A DNA stretch of 64,000 bases from Lacrimispora xylanolytica (lineage in GTDB: Bacteria > Bacillota > Clostridia > Lachnospirales > Lachnospiraceae), in contig NZ_CP113524.1 of assembly GCF_026723765.1 (NCBI RefSeq), positions 1,411,001 to 1,475,000 on the forward strand. The letters run 5' to 3'. Numbering within the stretch: the first letter of the stretch is position 1; each line of letters starts with the position of its first letter. A program made the position numbers and the translations under genes. Below the pieces are notes generated by a model that saw nothing but the letters and a program-made list of their open reading frames with translations, was not told the origin of the DNA and ran no database searches. Shown here one piece after another: positions 1 to 9,446 of this stretch.

Positions 1-168
1 ACCATTTTAGTAGCCCAGAGAATCAGCACCATCATGAATGCGGATCAGATTATTGTTTTGGATCAGGGCAAAATTGCCGGAAGAGGGACTCACCAGGAAC
101 TGATGAAAGCCTGTGAAATATACCGGGAAATCGCGCTGTCACAGCTGAGTGAGGAGGAACTGAAATGA
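1..168 (+). CDS. ABC exporter subunit, C-terminal end only (partial)
   Basis: The window opens inside this gene, and 55 codons plus the stop are visible. The residues right at the edge ([10 protein letters not shown]) match the switch/H-loop region of an ABC ATPase, although the usual His of the AHRLST motif is Gln here. A loss of that His is common in the non-canonical half of heterodimeric exporters. The stop overlaps the ATG of the next exporter subunit (ATGA), so the two are translationally coupled and probably form a heterodimer. The substrate cannot be told. Confidence 0.85.
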   Translation, partial: TILVAQRISTIMNADQIIVLDQGKIAGRGTHQELMKACEIYREIALSQLSEEELK

Positions 169-2006
169 GTGAAGAAAAATCCTCAGGCGGACCGATCGGT
201 CGGGGCGGCGGACTTGGACAGAAGTCTGAAAAAGCTAAGAATTTTAAAGGCACCATGCTCCACCTTGCCGGTTATTTAAAGCATTATAAAATTTCTGTCA
301 TTGTTGTAATCTTGTTTGCATGCTGTTCCTCTGTATTTTCCATTGTTGGACCGAAGGTATTAGGAAAAGCCACCACCAAGCTTTTTGAAGGCTTGATGGC
401 ATGGGCCATGGGAACTGGATTGCTAACGGATTTTCGCTATATTAGAAACCGGCTTCTGCTTTTAGTTGTCCTGTATCTTGTATCGGCTATCTTTTCCTAT
501 CTGCAAAGTTACATTATGTCAGGGGTGAGTATGAAGATCACCTATGAACTGAGAAAAAACATATCGGAGAAGATGAACCGCCTTCCGTTAAATTATTATG
601 ATACCAGAACTCACGGGGAGATACTTTCAAGAATTACCAACGATGTGGATACGGTAAGTCAGACATTAAATCAGAGTCTGACCCAGATGATTACATCGGT
701 GACCACCTTAATCGGTATTATAGCTATGATGCTTTCCATCAGCATACGAATGACTCTGGTGGCAGTTTTCGTTCTGCTTGTTTCCATGGGCTTAATCGCC
801 ACAGTAGTGAAAAAGTCACAGAAATATTTCACCCAGCAGCAGAAAAGTCTGGGGAACTTAAACGGTCACATTGAAGAAATATATGCAGGTCACAACGTCG
901 TGCAGATTTTTAACGGTGAGAAAGAAGCCATTGAAAAATTCCAGCTGATCAACGATAAACTCTATGGATCTGCGTGGAAATCCCAGTTTTTATCCGGAAT
1001 GATGATGCCAATTATGTCTTTCGTGGGCAACCTCGGATTTGTATGTGTTTGTCTGTTAGGAGGATATTTAACGGTGAAAAAGGCGATTGAGATCGGTGAC
1101 GTTCAGGCATTTATCCAGTACATGAGATCATTCATGCAGCCAATTTCTCAGATCGCCAACGTTTCCAATACCCTGCAGTCAACAGCTGCGGCAGCAGAGC
1201 GTGTATTTGAATTCTTAGATGAAGAGGATGAAGTCAGGGAGACAGAAAGTCCCATTGTATTGACTGAGGTTCATGGAAATGTGGAATTTAAAAATGTCTG
1301 TTTTGGTTATCAGCCAGATACCATGATTATCAATCATTTTTCTTCCAACGTGGAGGCAGGACAGATGGTTGCGATTGTAGGTCCTACAGGAGCTGGAAAA
1401 ACTACCATAGTCAAGCTTCTGATGCGTTTTTATGAGCTTAATTCCGGACAGATTCTGATTGATGGGCATGATAGTCTTACATTTACAAGAAGGGATTTAC
1501 GTGCTATGTTCGGCATGGTGCTTCAGGATACCTGGCTTTATAACGCCACGGTTATGGATAACATCCGCTACGGTAATTTTGATAAGACGGATGAAGAGGT
1601 GATAGCGGCGGCAAAAGCGGCTCATTGCGATGAATTTATACGAACTCTGCCGGGAGGTTACCATATGGTGATTAATGAAGAATCCAGTAATTTATCCCAG
1701 GGACAGAAACAGCTGTTAACAATTGCAAGAACCATTCTGGCAGATCCCAAAATCCTGATTCTTGATGAAGCAACCAGTTCCATTGATACAAGGACCGAGG
1801 TCTTTATACAAAAAGCCATGGATAAGTTAATGAAAAACAGAACCAGCTTTGTCATCGCCCATCGTCTTTCTACTATCCGGGACGCGGATATGATTCTGGT
1901 CATGAAGGATGGCGATATCATTGAACAGGGTAATCACGAAACATTGCTTGAAAAGAAAGGATTCTATTCCGATCTCTATCACAGCCAGTTTGCAGAACAA
2001 TCATAG
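165..2006 (+). CDS. ABC exporter, permease/ATPase fusion (heterodimeric type)
   Basis: This 613-residue protein has the ABC exporter layout: a cytoplasmic Gly-rich N-terminus, a six-helix transmembrane domain over about residues 35-330, then an ATPase domain. Walker A (GPTGAGKTT) lies near residue 406. The signature reads LSQGQ near residue 509 in place of LSGGQ, and Walker B (ILILDEA) lies near 530. The H-loop AHRLST is intact here, unlike in the partial partner upstream. The start overlaps that partner's stop. Two membrane-fusion-type adaptors follow directly, so the operon probably exports a peptide, lipid or drug across a thick envelope. The substrate is unknown. Confidence 0.93.
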   Translation: MSEEKSSGGPIGRGGGLGQKSEKAKNFKGTMLHLAGYLKHYKISVIVVILFACCSSVFSIVGPKVLGKATTKLFEGLMAWAMGTGLLTDFRYIRNRLLLLVVLYLVSAIFSYLQSYIMSGVSMKITYELRKNISEKMNRLPLNYYDTRTHGEILSRITNDVDTVSQTLNQSLTQMITSVTTLIGIIAMMLSISIRMTLVAVFVLLVSMGLIATVVKKSQKYFTQQQKSLGNLNGHIEEIYAGHNVVQIFNGEKEAIEKFQLINDKLYGSAWKSQFLSGMMMPIMSFVGNLGFVCVCLLGGYLTVKKAIEIGDVQAFIQYMRSFMQPISQIANVSNTLQSTAAAAERVFEFLDEEDEVRETESPIVLTEVHGNVEFKNVCFGYQPDTMIINHFSSNVEAGQMVAIVGPTGAGKTTIVKLLMRFYELNSGQILIDGHDSLTFTRRDLRAMFGMVLQDTWLYNATVMDNIRYGNFDKTDEEVIAAAKAAHCDEFIRTLPGGYHMVINEESSNLSQGQKQLLTIARTILADPKILILDEATSSIDTRTEVFIQKAMDKLMKNRTSFVIAHRLSTIRDADMILVMKDGDIIEQGNHETLLEKKGFYSDLYHSQFAEQS

Positions 2007-2020
2007 CGGAGGATAATGAT

Positions 2021-2701
2021 ATGCAGGAAAACGAACACATCAATATTGAAGATCAGGAGATCAGCAAGGGAACGGGGAAACTGAAAAAAGTACTCATTCC
2101 CCTTTTGCTGGCAGTTATTTTTTTGGGAGCAGCCACCGCAGGATATTTCTATTATGTGAGCACGAACTATTTTAAAACGGACAATGCCAGAGTAACAGCA
2201 AAGCTGTATTCGGTAAAAGCCGTAGCAAATGGAAAGCTTTTATCCTGGGAAGTAGAAAATGGAGATCTGGTGGAACAGGACCAGGTGCTAGGACGTCAGG
2301 AAACCCTTCCTTATATTACATCACCAATAACCGGAACCGTAGTGAAAAATGAGGGAGCTGCCAATCAGGCAGTTGCCATGGGTACAGAACTGGCAGTTGT
2401 GGCGGATACCTCCGATCTTTATATCGGGGTAAACGTGGAAGAGACAGATATCATGAAAATAAAGCTGGGACAGAAAGTGGATATTAAACTGGATGCCTAT
2501 CCAGGAAAACTGTTTAAGGGGCAGGTAATTGAGATCGATCCCGCAACCCAGACCTATTTTTCAGGAGGAACCAGTTTTACCACCAGTGGAGACTATACAA
2601 AGGTAACACAGCTGATACCGATTAAGGTAGCGATTGAAAATCAGCAGAATCTTCCTCTTGTTTTTGGAATGAATGCTTCTGTGAAAGTTCATTTAAAATA
2701 A
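2021..2701 (+). CDS. HlyD/EmrA-like membrane-fusion protein
   Basis: This 226-residue protein has a charged cytoplasmic N-terminus and one membrane helix at about residues 24-46. It is followed by a short lipoyl/barrel-sandwich domain (ITSPITGTVVKNEG) and a beta-barrel region (DIKLDAYPGKLFKGQV). It lacks the long coiled coil of full-length EmrA, so it is a compact adaptor. It begins 14 bases after the exporter gene, with GGAGGATAATGAT upstream of ATG, and so sits in the same operon. It probably helps the ABC pair release substrate outside the membrane. Confidence 0.85.
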   Translation: MQENEHINIEDQEISKGTGKLKKVLIPLLLAVIFLGAATAGYFYYVSTNYFKTDNARVTAKLYSVKAVANGKLLSWEVENGDLVEQDQVLGRQETLPYITSPITGTVVKNEGAANQAVAMGTELAVVADTSDLYIGVNVEETDIMKIKLGQKVDIKLDAYPGKLFKGQVIEIDPATQTYFSGGTSFTTSGDYTKVTQLIPIKVAIENQQNLPLVFGMNASVKVHLK

Positions 2702-2723
2702 TAGTCTGAGAAGGAGAAAACGG

Positions 2724-3905
2724 ATGAAGAAGATAGCAGCAGTTTTAATGGTAACAACAATACTTTCGTCGGCTCTTTTTGGCTGTGCGGGAGCTGGAAA
2801 ACAGACAGAAGTAACGGTTGCTGCAGCGAAAGAAGGAAAAGATTTATCCGCCATGGTATGGCAGGGAACGGTAGAGGCATTAAGCAGCGTTGATATTATT
2901 CCCGTTGCAAGCGGTAAGGTGACCAATATCTTAGCCAAGGAAGGCGATCATGTAGAAGCAGGTGCTCCCTTATTTCAGATAGACAATCAGGATGCCAGCC
3001 TGCAGTTAGAGCAGGCAAAGGCAGGCCGCCAGGCAGCCCAGGCTACTTATGACAGTGCACAAAAGGCAAATCAGTTAAACACAGTGGTAAAGCCTGCCCA
3101 GATCAGCTTCACCACGGCAAGTGACAATTTTAACCGGATTAAAGTGCTTTATGAAAGCGGTGATGTATCCCAGGCAGATTATGAGGCGGCTAAGGCCCAG
3201 ATGGATGTGGCCCAGGTTCAGCTGCAGGCAGCTCAGAACAGTCAGACCACAAGCTGTGAGGTGGCAAAGGCTCAGCTTGAAAGTGCTGTAGCAGCTCTTA
3301 ATATTGCCCAGAAAAGATACGATGACTGTATGGTAGTATCCCCTATCAAAGGTCTGGTGACAAAAATAAGTGTGGAAGCAGGTCAGACGGTTTCTCCCCA
3401 GATAAAAGCGGCCACTGTTATTGATGACAGCGGTAAAAAAGTTAAGATCAAGGTGGCTGACATGGATATAGACCAGATTAAAATCGGAACAGAAGTAGAA
3501 GTAAATCTTCAGACGCTTGGGGAAAATTTAAAGGGCAGTATAAACGATATTTCTGCAGTCAGTGATTCCAGTACCGGAATGTTTCTTGTGACGGTCTCTC
3601 TGGGAGAGGAAAGTACAAACAACGCAATCGGACTCATGGCGGATATCAGACTTGTTGGCAATAAGGGGGAGAATTCAGTCTATATTCCGGCAAAGTCCGT
3701 TCAGTCCGATGATTCAGGGGAATATGTTTATCGGGTATCTGAGAGCAGCGTTGTGAAAACACCTGTCACACTGGGAAAGAAAAAGAATGCTTATATTGAA
3801 GTGGCAAATGGACTTTCAACTGGTGACCTGGTTGTTTTGCAAAGCAGTAAACCATTGACAGATGGAGAAAAAGTCAGTATATTGACTGTGAAACAGCAGG
3901 GTTAA
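2724..3905 (+). CDS. RND/MacA-type efflux adaptor, lipoprotein
   Basis: This 393-residue protein starts with a lipoprotein signal peptide whose lipobox (LFGC) puts the acylated Cys at residue 21. It continues with a barrel-sandwich half (DIIPVASGKVTNILAKEGD) and an Ala/Gln-rich coiled-coil hairpin at about residues 90-200. The second lipoyl half (VVSPIKGLVTKISVEAG), a beta-barrel and a membrane-proximal domain follow. The layout is that of MacA/HlyD adaptors. It is the last gene of the exporter operon, 22 bases after the previous stop, and is followed by a hairpin. No MacB-type permease follows, so its partner is presumably the ABC pair. Confidence 0.88.
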   Translation: MKKIAAVLMVTTILSSALFGCAGAGKQTEVTVAAAKEGKDLSAMVWQGTVEALSSVDIIPVASGKVTNILAKEGDHVEAGAPLFQIDNQDASLQLEQAKAGRQAAQATYDSAQKANQLNTVVKPAQISFTTASDNFNRIKVLYESGDVSQADYEAAKAQMDVAQVQLQAAQNSQTTSCEVAKAQLESAVAALNIAQKRYDDCMVVSPIKGLVTKISVEAGQTVSPQIKAATVIDDSGKKVKIKVADMDIDQIKIGTEVEVNLQTLGENLKGSINDISAVSDSSTGMFLVTVSLGEESTNNAIGLMADIRLVGNKGENSVYIPAKSVQSDDSGEYVYRVSESSVVKTPVTLGKKKNAYIEVANGLSTGDLVVLQSSKPLTDGEKVSILTVKQQG

Positions 3906-3943
3906 ATAGAAAAAGGTTTATTAAATATATGAAGGAAGTAATG

Positions 3944-3990
3944 AACGCAGTCACTGCCGATATTTACCGGCGGAAACTGCGTTTATTTGT
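3944..3990 (+). terminator. Terminator-like hairpin after exporter operon
   Basis: AACGCAG (3944-3950) pairs with CTGCGTT (3978-3984). An inner GCCG/CGGC pair (3956-3959 with 3968-3971) extends the stem, and a TTTATTTG run follows. It sits 39 bases after the adaptor stop. Confidence 0.6.
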
Positions 3991-4081
3991 CGTATAAGAT
4001 TTTTGATTTTTCTTTCCAAAGTCGTATGAATCTTTGGATTTGGCGTTTGCTCTCGTTTTCAGGACTTTTTGCTACAGGGTT

Positions 4082-4165
4082 TTATAAGCTATGCTCTTTT
4101 ATCCACTCAATCACATCACTTTGTTCCTCTCTTGAGATGCGGTGTTCAATCGGATAGGTATGGAA
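4082..4165 (-). pseudogene. C-terminal remnant of an alpha/beta hydrolase-like gene
   Basis: On the minus strand 27 codons read without a stop and end at TAA. They include YPIEHRISREEQSDVIEWI, which resembles the last strand-His-helix of the phospholipase/carboxylesterase family (a YP-x-x-H motif followed by a helix ending in W-I/L). There is a stop just upstream in frame and no start codon, so only the tail of a gene survives. The match is from memory of the family, not a search. Confidence 0.45.
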
Positions 4166-4228
4166 TTAAGACCGCAGACAAACCCAGCATGTCGCTCCGA
4201 CCAATTGCTGGAATACAAAAGGCTGGAG

Positions 4229-5158
4229 TCAATTCGTAATCAAGCTTTCTACTTCGCTAAGCCGTGGTGTTTTTATTCCGTACTTTCTGGCATCTGTAAT
4301 AACTTCCTGTACGGCATAGCCAACTTTAAAATGGTTATGCGCAACAAGTGAATAGGATATGCCTTTTGGAGAGAACACAACGTGACTCATAAGAAGTCCA
4401 ACAATTCTCGGCGGCAGACCACTCAACACCTTTGCCATAACATCAAGTTTTGAGCCCCTTGCTTTTAAAACAGGAATCATTTCTTTCATGTTCCGGCCTA
4501 TTCCTTCGAGTGCTTCGCGCGAAGAAATCACCTCCTTAAAACTTCCGCTTTTTAATACTTCGGTTTCCATTGCAGCGTTTAATGCGAAGTGATTCCAGAG
4601 CCAGCTTTTTACATCTTTTTGAACCATCACCTTAAAGCCTGTCTGAGCAAAAAGCTTGCGAACCTCTAAATCCCTATTGGTAGGCTCGGATTCCAATGTT
4701 CCAAATTGAACCGTCTTGTAAAGCCCCCCGTAAAGAGTGTTTCCTTCAAAACCGCCGCCTGCACCGGGAAAGCCATAAACGATTTGACCGGGCGGAAGCG
4801 GCTGAACAGCCAATTTAGGGTCTTGCCAGAAGTTGCTGAAAAAAAGAACTGTTGCGTTTCCTGTGCGTGGTGCCAGGTACTTCACCGCACTGGATATCTG
4901 TTCGGGGTTGACACTCATAAAAATGAGGTCGTAGTCGTGATTTTCCTTTATCTCTTCCAGCATGACAATCGGCCATTTTTCTTTGACCATCCGGTCTTTT
5001 TTACTTTGCCTTGCATCCCATAGTTCTAGATTTACATAAGAACCGTATTGTGCCTTCCTGCCTTCACGAACATAGAACTCAACGGTGTGGCCAGCTTTTT
5101 CAAACGCCCAGGCATATTGGGTTCCAATGACACCGCGCCCAAAGAATAGTATTTTCAT
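4229..5158 (-). CDS. Ketopantoate reductase-family oxidoreductase
   Basis: This 309-residue protein opens with an NAD(P)-binding Rossmann motif (FFGRGVIGTQYA, near residues 5-16) and a charged second strand (EFYVREGRK). It has an all-helical C-terminal half, as in the ApbA/PanE family. The start follows GGAGG with a 7-base spacer. It stands alone and diverges from a TetR gene 158 bases away, which suggests a regulated accessory reductase. The pantothenate-pathway enzyme itself is less likely, since many paralogues of this family act on unknown substrates. Confidence 0.8.
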   Translation of the reverse strand: MKILFFGRGVIGTQYAWAFEKAGHTVEFYVREGRKAQYGSYVNLELWDARQSKKDRMVKEKWPIVMLEEIKENHDYDLIFMSVNPEQISSAVKYLAPRTGNATVLFFSNFWQDPKLAVQPLPPGQIVYGFPGAGGGFEGNTLYGGLYKTVQFGTLESEPTNRDLEVRKLFAQTGFKVMVQKDVKSWLWNHFALNAAMETEVLKSGSFKEVISSREALEGIGRNMKEMIPVLKARGSKLDVMAKVLSGLPPRIVGLLMSHVVFSPKGISYSLVAHNHFKVGYAVQEVITDARKYGIKTPRLSEVESLITN

Positions 5159-5180
5159 AAAAATCCCTCCATAATAATCA

Positions 5181-5280
5181 TGTGTTGACTTTTCGACATC
5201 TGTTTGATATTCTGAGTATACTGATTGGTGGTGAGAATTTCAATAGTTACAATTGTTCCAACTGTTGATAACTCAACACA
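5181..5280. promoter_or_regulatory. Divergent intergenic region with candidate TetR operators
   Basis: Between the divergent reductase and TetR genes there is a palindrome GTTGA-TAAC-TCAAC (5264-5277). In addition TGTGTTGA (5181-5188) is repeated in inverted form as TCAACACA (5273-5280), so similar half-sites lie near each gene start. This fits a TetR protein controlling itself and its divergent neighbour. It is inferred from symmetry and position only. Confidence 0.45.
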
Positions 5281-5316
5281 TTACGCTAATTTGTTGATTA
5301 TAGGGAGGAGAACCAT

Positions 5317-5883
5317 GTGGATAGAAGAATAAAGAAAACAAGGCAGTTAATTATGGATACCTTCATCGACTTGTTGGCCGAAAAGGGATTTGAGAAAATA
5401 ACCATTAATGATATAGCAGAACGCGCAGATATAAACCGTGGGACTGTTTATCTGCATTACGTAGATAAATTCGACTTACTGGACAAGTGCATTGAAAAAT
5501 ATGTTGAGTTGCTGCTAAATCATTGTGCCAATAGTACGGATTCCACTCTAAGTGCAAGTGCATTGCAAAGTATATTTGAATATATAGAAGAAAATTTCAC
5601 AATTTACAAGTTGCTTCTTAATAATGAGAAATTTGGATTTTTCCGTAGCCGCTTATATTCCTTAATTGAGCAAACCGTAACCCAGGTTATGGGGGGAAAG
5701 TCAGAAAATAAAGCATTCTCCAATGGTGTCGCCTCTCATTTTTTGGCTTCCGGGTTCATTGGAGTATTGGAATGGTGGATTAATCATTCCATGCCTTGCA
5801 ATGTACAGGAAATTACAGAGCAACTTATGTCTATGCTTGAACCATATACCAAGCATCTTGTATCAACTGATGAAAGCACTTGA
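5317..5883 (+). CDS. TetR-family transcriptional regulator
   Basis: This 188-residue protein has an N-terminal TetR helix-turn-helix (ITINDIAERADINRGTVYLHY, about residues 25-45) and a divergent helical ligand domain. The start is a GTG at 5317 with GGAGGAG seven bases upstream. The overlapping ATG at 5315 is out of frame and meets a stop after five codons. It lies back to back with the ketopantoate-reductase-like gene and probably represses it. The inducer is unknown. Confidence 0.9.
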   Translation: MDRRIKKTRQLIMDTFIDLLAEKGFEKITINDIAERADINRGTVYLHYVDKFDLLDKCIEKYVELLLNHCANSTDSTLSASALQSIFEYIEENFTIYKLLLNNEKFGFFRSRLYSLIEQTVTQVMGGKSENKAFSNGVASHFLASGFIGVLEWWINHSMPCNVQEITEQLMSMLEPYTKHLVSTDEST

Positions 5884-5897
5884 TCAGTATATACGCG

Positions 5898-6072
5898 TAT
5901 CCCAATGATTATCAAGTCATAAGAATCAAAGCAATCGATACTTTCTGTTTAAATCAGATGGCCGAATTATTTCATAGAGATAAGTCTACTATCTCTCTTC
6001 ATATAAAAAATGTTTATAATGAGGGTGAATTTACTTGAGATGAAGTTGTTGCAAAATATTGCGACAGCTTCG
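5898..6072 (+). pseudogene. RhuM-family DNA-binding protein remnant
   Basis: Frame 3 reads YPNDYQVIRIKAIDTFCLNQ and continues through MAELFHRDKSTISLHIKNVY to a TGA at 6036. It then goes on in frame with DEVVAKYCD before losing similarity. The string is typical of the N-terminal helix-turn-helix of RhuM/virulence-type proteins found near restriction and toxin loci. There is no start codon, one internal stop, and no C-terminal part. It is a decayed fragment wedged between TetR and the GH9 gene. Confidence 0.6.
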
Positions 6073-6079
6073 TTTTTTT
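6042..6079 (+). terminator. Intrinsic terminator
   Basis: GAAGTTGTTGC (6042-6052) pairs with GCGACAGCTTC (6061-6071) using two G-U pairs. The loop is 8 bases and seven T follow (6073-6079). It overlaps the end of the RhuM remnant and can end transcription from the TetR gene. The rest of the gap to the GH9 gene (6080-6253) shows only AT-rich DNA and the GH9 ribosome site. Confidence 0.75.
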
Positions 6080-6253
6080 GATTGTTTCATTCGGTGAAAA
6101 AATAAAGGTATTTAATAATGACTATAAATTGGTTTACAAAATAACTTTTTATTTCTTTATATAGTTTATAACTGGAACAAATATAAATCGCCGGCAACAT
6201 ATTAATTCAGTTATATCCTAACTAAATGTTAAAATCTAAAGGAGGAAATAAAA

Positions 6254-8212
6254 ATGAATGTTAATTCTTCAGGAAAAACTTTTACTAAGGAACATGAAAA
6301 TATGGGTGGAAATCCCGACTTAACAGGGCTTGAATCAGCAAATTCTGTAAAAGCGCAGTCGAATTATAATTACGGAGAAGCTTTACAAAAGGCAATCATG
6401 TTTTATGAATTCCAGCGCTCAGGGAAACTTCCAAAAACCATCCGGAATAACTGGAGAGGGGATTCCGGTCTGACTGACGGAGCAGACGCCGGAATCGATC
6501 TGACCGGCGGTTGGTACGATGCAGGTGATCATCCGAAATTCAATCTGCCGCTGGCCTACACGGCTGCTATGTTAGCATGGAGTGTCTATGAATCAAGGGA
6601 CGCCTTAAAACAGAGCGGTCAGCTTGATTATCTACTGGAGGAAATTAAGTGGGCAACCGACTATCTGATAAAATGCCATCCATCAGCCAATGTATTCTAC
6701 TACCAGGTAGGTGATGGCAATATTGACCATTCCTGGTGGGGACCTGCCGAGGTTATGCAGATGGTACGCCCATCCTTTAAGGTAGATTTATCAAGGCCAG
6801 GTTCTTCCGTAGTCGCTGGGTCAGCCGCAGCTTTAGCAGCCGCAGGTGCTGTATTTGCAGAGAGTAACCCGGCTTATGCCGCAGAATGTATCCGTCATGC
6901 CAAAGAGCTCTTTGCTTTTGCAGACAGCACAAAGAGTGATGCAGGTTATACTGCAGCCAATGGTTTTTATACTTCCTTCAGCGGCTTTTATGATGAGCTT
7001 AGCTGGGCAGGTACCTGGCTGTATCTTGCAACAGGTGAAGCTACTTATCTGAATAAAGCTGAATCTTATGTGGGAAACTGGGGAACGCAGGGACAGTCGA
7101 ATGCCATTGCATACAAATGGGCTCATAACTGGGATGATGTACATTATGGTACAGCTATCCTTCTTGCCAGAATAACAAACAAAGCAATCTATAAGACAGC
7201 AACAGAAATGCATTTGGATTACTGGAGCACCGGCTATAACGGAGACCGCATCTCCTATACACCAAAAGGTCTTGCCTGGCTGGATTCCTGGGGAGCTTTG
7301 CGTTATGCAACCACCACAGCCTTCTTAGCAAGTGTTTATGCAGACTGGTCCGGCTGTACCGCTTCCAAGGTTTCTACTTATAACACCTTTGCAAAGCAGC
7401 AGGTGGATTATGCACTGGGCAGCGCAGGACACAGTTTTGTGGTTGGCTTCGGTGAGAATCCTCCGAAGAGACCTCATCACAGAACGGCTCACAGTTCCTG
7501 GGCTGACAGTCAATCCGTTCCCAATTATCACAGACATACCATCTACGGTGCTTTAGTTGGCGGTCCCGGAAGAGATGACAGCTACACCGATGATATCGGT
7601 AATTATGTAAATAATGAAATTGCCTGCGATTACAATGCAGGATTTGTAGGTGCCCTTGCTAAATTATATGGCAAGTACGGCGGAACGCCCATTGCTGATT
7701 TTAAAGCAATCGAGCCGGTAACCAATGATGAGTTCTTTGTTGAAGCTGGAATCAATGCCTCTGGTAGTAATTTTATTGAAATAAAGGCACTACTAAACAA
7801 CCGTTCCGGCTGGCCTGCTAAAATGGGAGATAAGCTGTCCTTTAAATACTTCATCGATATTTCCGAAGCGGCAAAGTTGGGATATAAAGCTTCTGATTTT
7901 ACGGTAACGACCAATTACAATAACGGAGCTGTGGTATCCAAATTACTGCCCTGGAATGAAGCAGCCAACATCTATTATGTAAGTGCAGATTTTACCGGTA
8001 CCAAGATTTATCCCGGCGGACAATCTGCTTACAGAAAAGAAGTACAGTTTCGGATTGCAGCACCAGGCGCAGTGACCTGGAACAATGCCAATGATTTCTC
8101 CTATAAGGACCTTTCTGGAGTTACTTCCGGAAATACCGTAAAAACCCCATATATTCCGGTATATGATGCAGGAGTAAAGGTATTTGGCTATGAACCCGGC
8201 GGTACCGTATAG
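6254..8212 (+). CDS. GH9 endoglucanase with CBM3c, no visible signal peptide
   Basis: The 652-residue protein has a GH9 catalytic domain at about residues 33-470 and a CBM3c module at about 490-640 (the theme-B layout of processive endoglucanases). The [11 protein letters not shown] motif carries the catalytic base, [18 protein letters not shown] is the family His signature, and [11 protein letters not shown] carries the acid Glu. No dockerin or anchor follows. The start has a good AAAGGAGG site, yet the first 32 residues are polar with no hydrophobic stretch. A cellulase that cannot be secreted is odd. The remains of a cleavage-like site ([14 protein letters not shown]) suggest that the true signal peptide was lost or replaced. 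Confidence 0.95.
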   Translation: MNVNSSGKTFTKEHENMGGNPDLTGLESANSVKAQSNYNYGEALQKAIMFYEFQRSGKLPKTIRNNWRGDSGLTDGADAGIDLTGGWYDAGDHPKFNLPLAYTAAMLAWSVYESRDALKQSGQLDYLLEEIKWATDYLIKCHPSANVFYYQVGDGNIDHSWWGPAEVMQMVRPSFKVDLSRPGSSVVAGSAAALAAAGAVFAESNPAYAAECIRHAKELFAFADSTKSDAGYTAANGFYTSFSGFYDELSWAGTWLYLATGEATYLNKAESYVGNWGTQGQSNAIAYKWAHNWDDVHYGTAILLARITNKAIYKTATEMHLDYWSTGYNGDRISYTPKGLAWLDSWGALRYATTTAFLASVYADWSGCTASKVSTYNTFAKQQVDYALGSAGHSFVVGFGENPPKRPHHRTAHSSWADSQSVPNYHRHTIYGALVGGPGRDDSYTDDIGNYVNNEIACDYNAGFVGALAKLYGKYGGTPIADFKAIEPVTNDEFFVEAGINASGSNFIEIKALLNNRSGWPAKMGDKLSFKYFIDISEAAKLGYKASDFTVTTNYNNGAVVSKLLPWNEAANIYYVSADFTGTKIYPGGQSAYRKEVQFRIAAPGAVTWNNANDFSYKDLSGVTSGNTVKTPYIPVYDAGVKVFGYEPGGTV

Positions 8213-8289
8213 TTCCCTATAAAAATCGGGCATACGAATTAGAAATAGCAGCCGATAGACATTCTTGGCGTTCTGTTATTCGACTCATT

Positions 8290-8330
8290 AAATCCCCAAA
8301 CCAGGTATCAGCGGTTTGGGGATTTTTAAT
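8290..8330 (+). terminator. Intrinsic terminator after GH9 gene
   Basis: A perfect 13-bp stem pairs AAATCCCCAAACC (8290-8302) with GGTTTGGGGATTT (8313-8325) around a 10-base loop, followed by a T-rich tail. Confidence 0.9.
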
Positions 8331-8404
8331 ACTCATTTTAGGCAGTACTTTATTTTCAAACATAGATTCAAATCAATAATGAAGTTTTTTTTAATCTTTG
8401 AATG

Positions 8405-8413
8405 TGTTATAAT
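8405..8413 (+). promoter_or_regulatory. Extended -10 promoter for deformylase-like gene
   Basis: TGTTATAAT (8405-8413) is an extended -10 element. The -35 region is only a T tract (8385-8392). It leaves a leader of about 120 bases before the ATG at 8540, containing a small ACTAC/GTAGT hairpin. No riboswitch was recognised in the leader. Confidence 0.5.
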
Positions 8414-8539
8414 TTGTATGTGAGAATGTACTACGGTGTAGTGAAATAATATCTTTTTATGCCAGGAGAAAGTTGGTCGAAGCCGAGTACCGAAGCAAAA
8501 AGTGCATAACTATTTTGAACAAATGAAAGAAGGTCTGTA

Positions 8540-8950
8540 ATGATTAGATCAGTAATGAAGGATGTCATTTTCCTGAATCAGAAGTCAGAACCGGCAACGG
8601 AAGCGGACAAGCAGGTGGTTCAGGATTTGCTTGATACTTTAAAAGCGAATGAAGCAGGCTGTGTAGGAATGGCGGCTAATATGATTGGTGTCAGGAAGAG
8701 GGTCATAGCAGTGAGTATGGGGTTTGCCAATATTGCCATGATTAATCCAGTGATTGTAAAGAAGTCTGGTGCGTACGAGACAGAAGAAGGCTGTCTTTCT
8801 TTAACTGGAGTTCGCAAGACCACCAGATATAAGGATATCGAGGTGGAGTTTCAGGATATAAATTTCAATAAACAGTGCCAGAAGTTTTCCGGATGGATTG
8901 CACAGATCATACAACATGAAGTGGACCACTGCGATGGCATAGTGATATAG
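8540..8950 (+). CDS. Peptide deformylase-like protein with altered motif 1
   Basis: The 136-residue protein has two metal-site motifs of peptide deformylase: EEGCLSL (metal Cys) and QHEVDH (HExxH, two metal His and catalytic Glu) near its end. Motif 1 is GMAANMIG where the family has GLAAxQ(I/V)G, so the Gln that stabilises the transition state is Met. It is also shorter than typical deformylases (about 150-180 residues). It may be a clostridial-type deformylase with changed activity. An essential deformylase elsewhere in the genome would fit. It has its own promoter and is followed 40 bases later by bcp. Confidence 0.85.
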   Translation: MIRSVMKDVIFLNQKSEPATEADKQVVQDLLDTLKANEAGCVGMAANMIGVRKRVIAVSMGFANIAMINPVIVKKSGAYETEEGCLSLTGVRKTTRYKDIEVEFQDINFNKQCQKFSGWIAQIIQHEVDHCDGIVI

Positions 8951-8990
8951 AAGTATTTTATACTTAACATAAGAATCAGGAGGTCAGATT

Positions 8991-9443
8991 ATGATAGAGA
9001 CAGGAACAAAAGCACCAGCATTTTCATTGCCGGATCAGAATGGAGTGATGCGTACGTTAGAGGAGTACAAGGGGAAGAAGGTCATTTTATATTTCTATCC
9101 AAAGGACAATACTCCGGGCTGTACCAAGCAGGCCTGCAGCTTTGGAGAGCTGTATCCTCAGTTTCAGGAAAAGGGAGCTGTGGTTCTTGGGGTGAGCAAA
9201 GACAGCGTAGCATCTCATAAAAGATTTGAGGAAAAGTATGGGCTGCCATTTACATTGCTTTCTGATACGGAGCTTACCTGTATTAAGGCATATGATGTCT
9301 GGCAGGAAAAAATGAACTATGGTAAGGTTAGCATGGGAGTGGTTCGAACCACATATCTCATTGATGAAGATGGGGTAATTGTAAAAGCCTTTGGTAAAGT
9401 GAAGGCAGAGGAGAATCCGGCACAAATGCTGGAGCAGTTATAG
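8991..9443 (+). CDS. bcp: Thioredoxin-dependent thiol peroxidase (Bcp/PrxQ)
   Basis: This 150-residue protein is an atypical two-cysteine peroxiredoxin of the Bcp/PrxQ group. The active-site stretch YPKDNTPGCTKQACSF shows the peroxidatic Cys and a resolving Cys five residues later. It reduces hydroperoxides in the cytoplasm using thioredoxin. It follows an AGGAGG site and lies only 3 bases before yaaA, so the two are co-expressed as a peroxide-defence unit, as expected for an anaerobe that meets oxygen. Confidence 0.95.
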   Translation: MIETGTKAPAFSLPDQNGVMRTLEEYKGKKVILYFYPKDNTPGCTKQACSFGELYPQFQEKGAVVLGVSKDSVASHKRFEEKYGLPFTLLSDTELTCIKAYDVWQEKMNYGKVSMGVVRTTYLIDEDGVIVKAFGKVKAEENPAQMLEQL

Positions 9444-9446
9444 GAT

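Noticed and set aside
4142-4351. 69-codon plus-strand frame at the end of the reductase gene
   Set aside because: Overlaps the C-terminal coding end of the minus-strand reductase, with no ribosome site or domain.
6833-7213. 126-codon open frame on the minus strand inside the GH9 gene
   Set aside because: Lies wholly opposite a conserved catalytic domain, Cys-rich random composition, no ribosome site.
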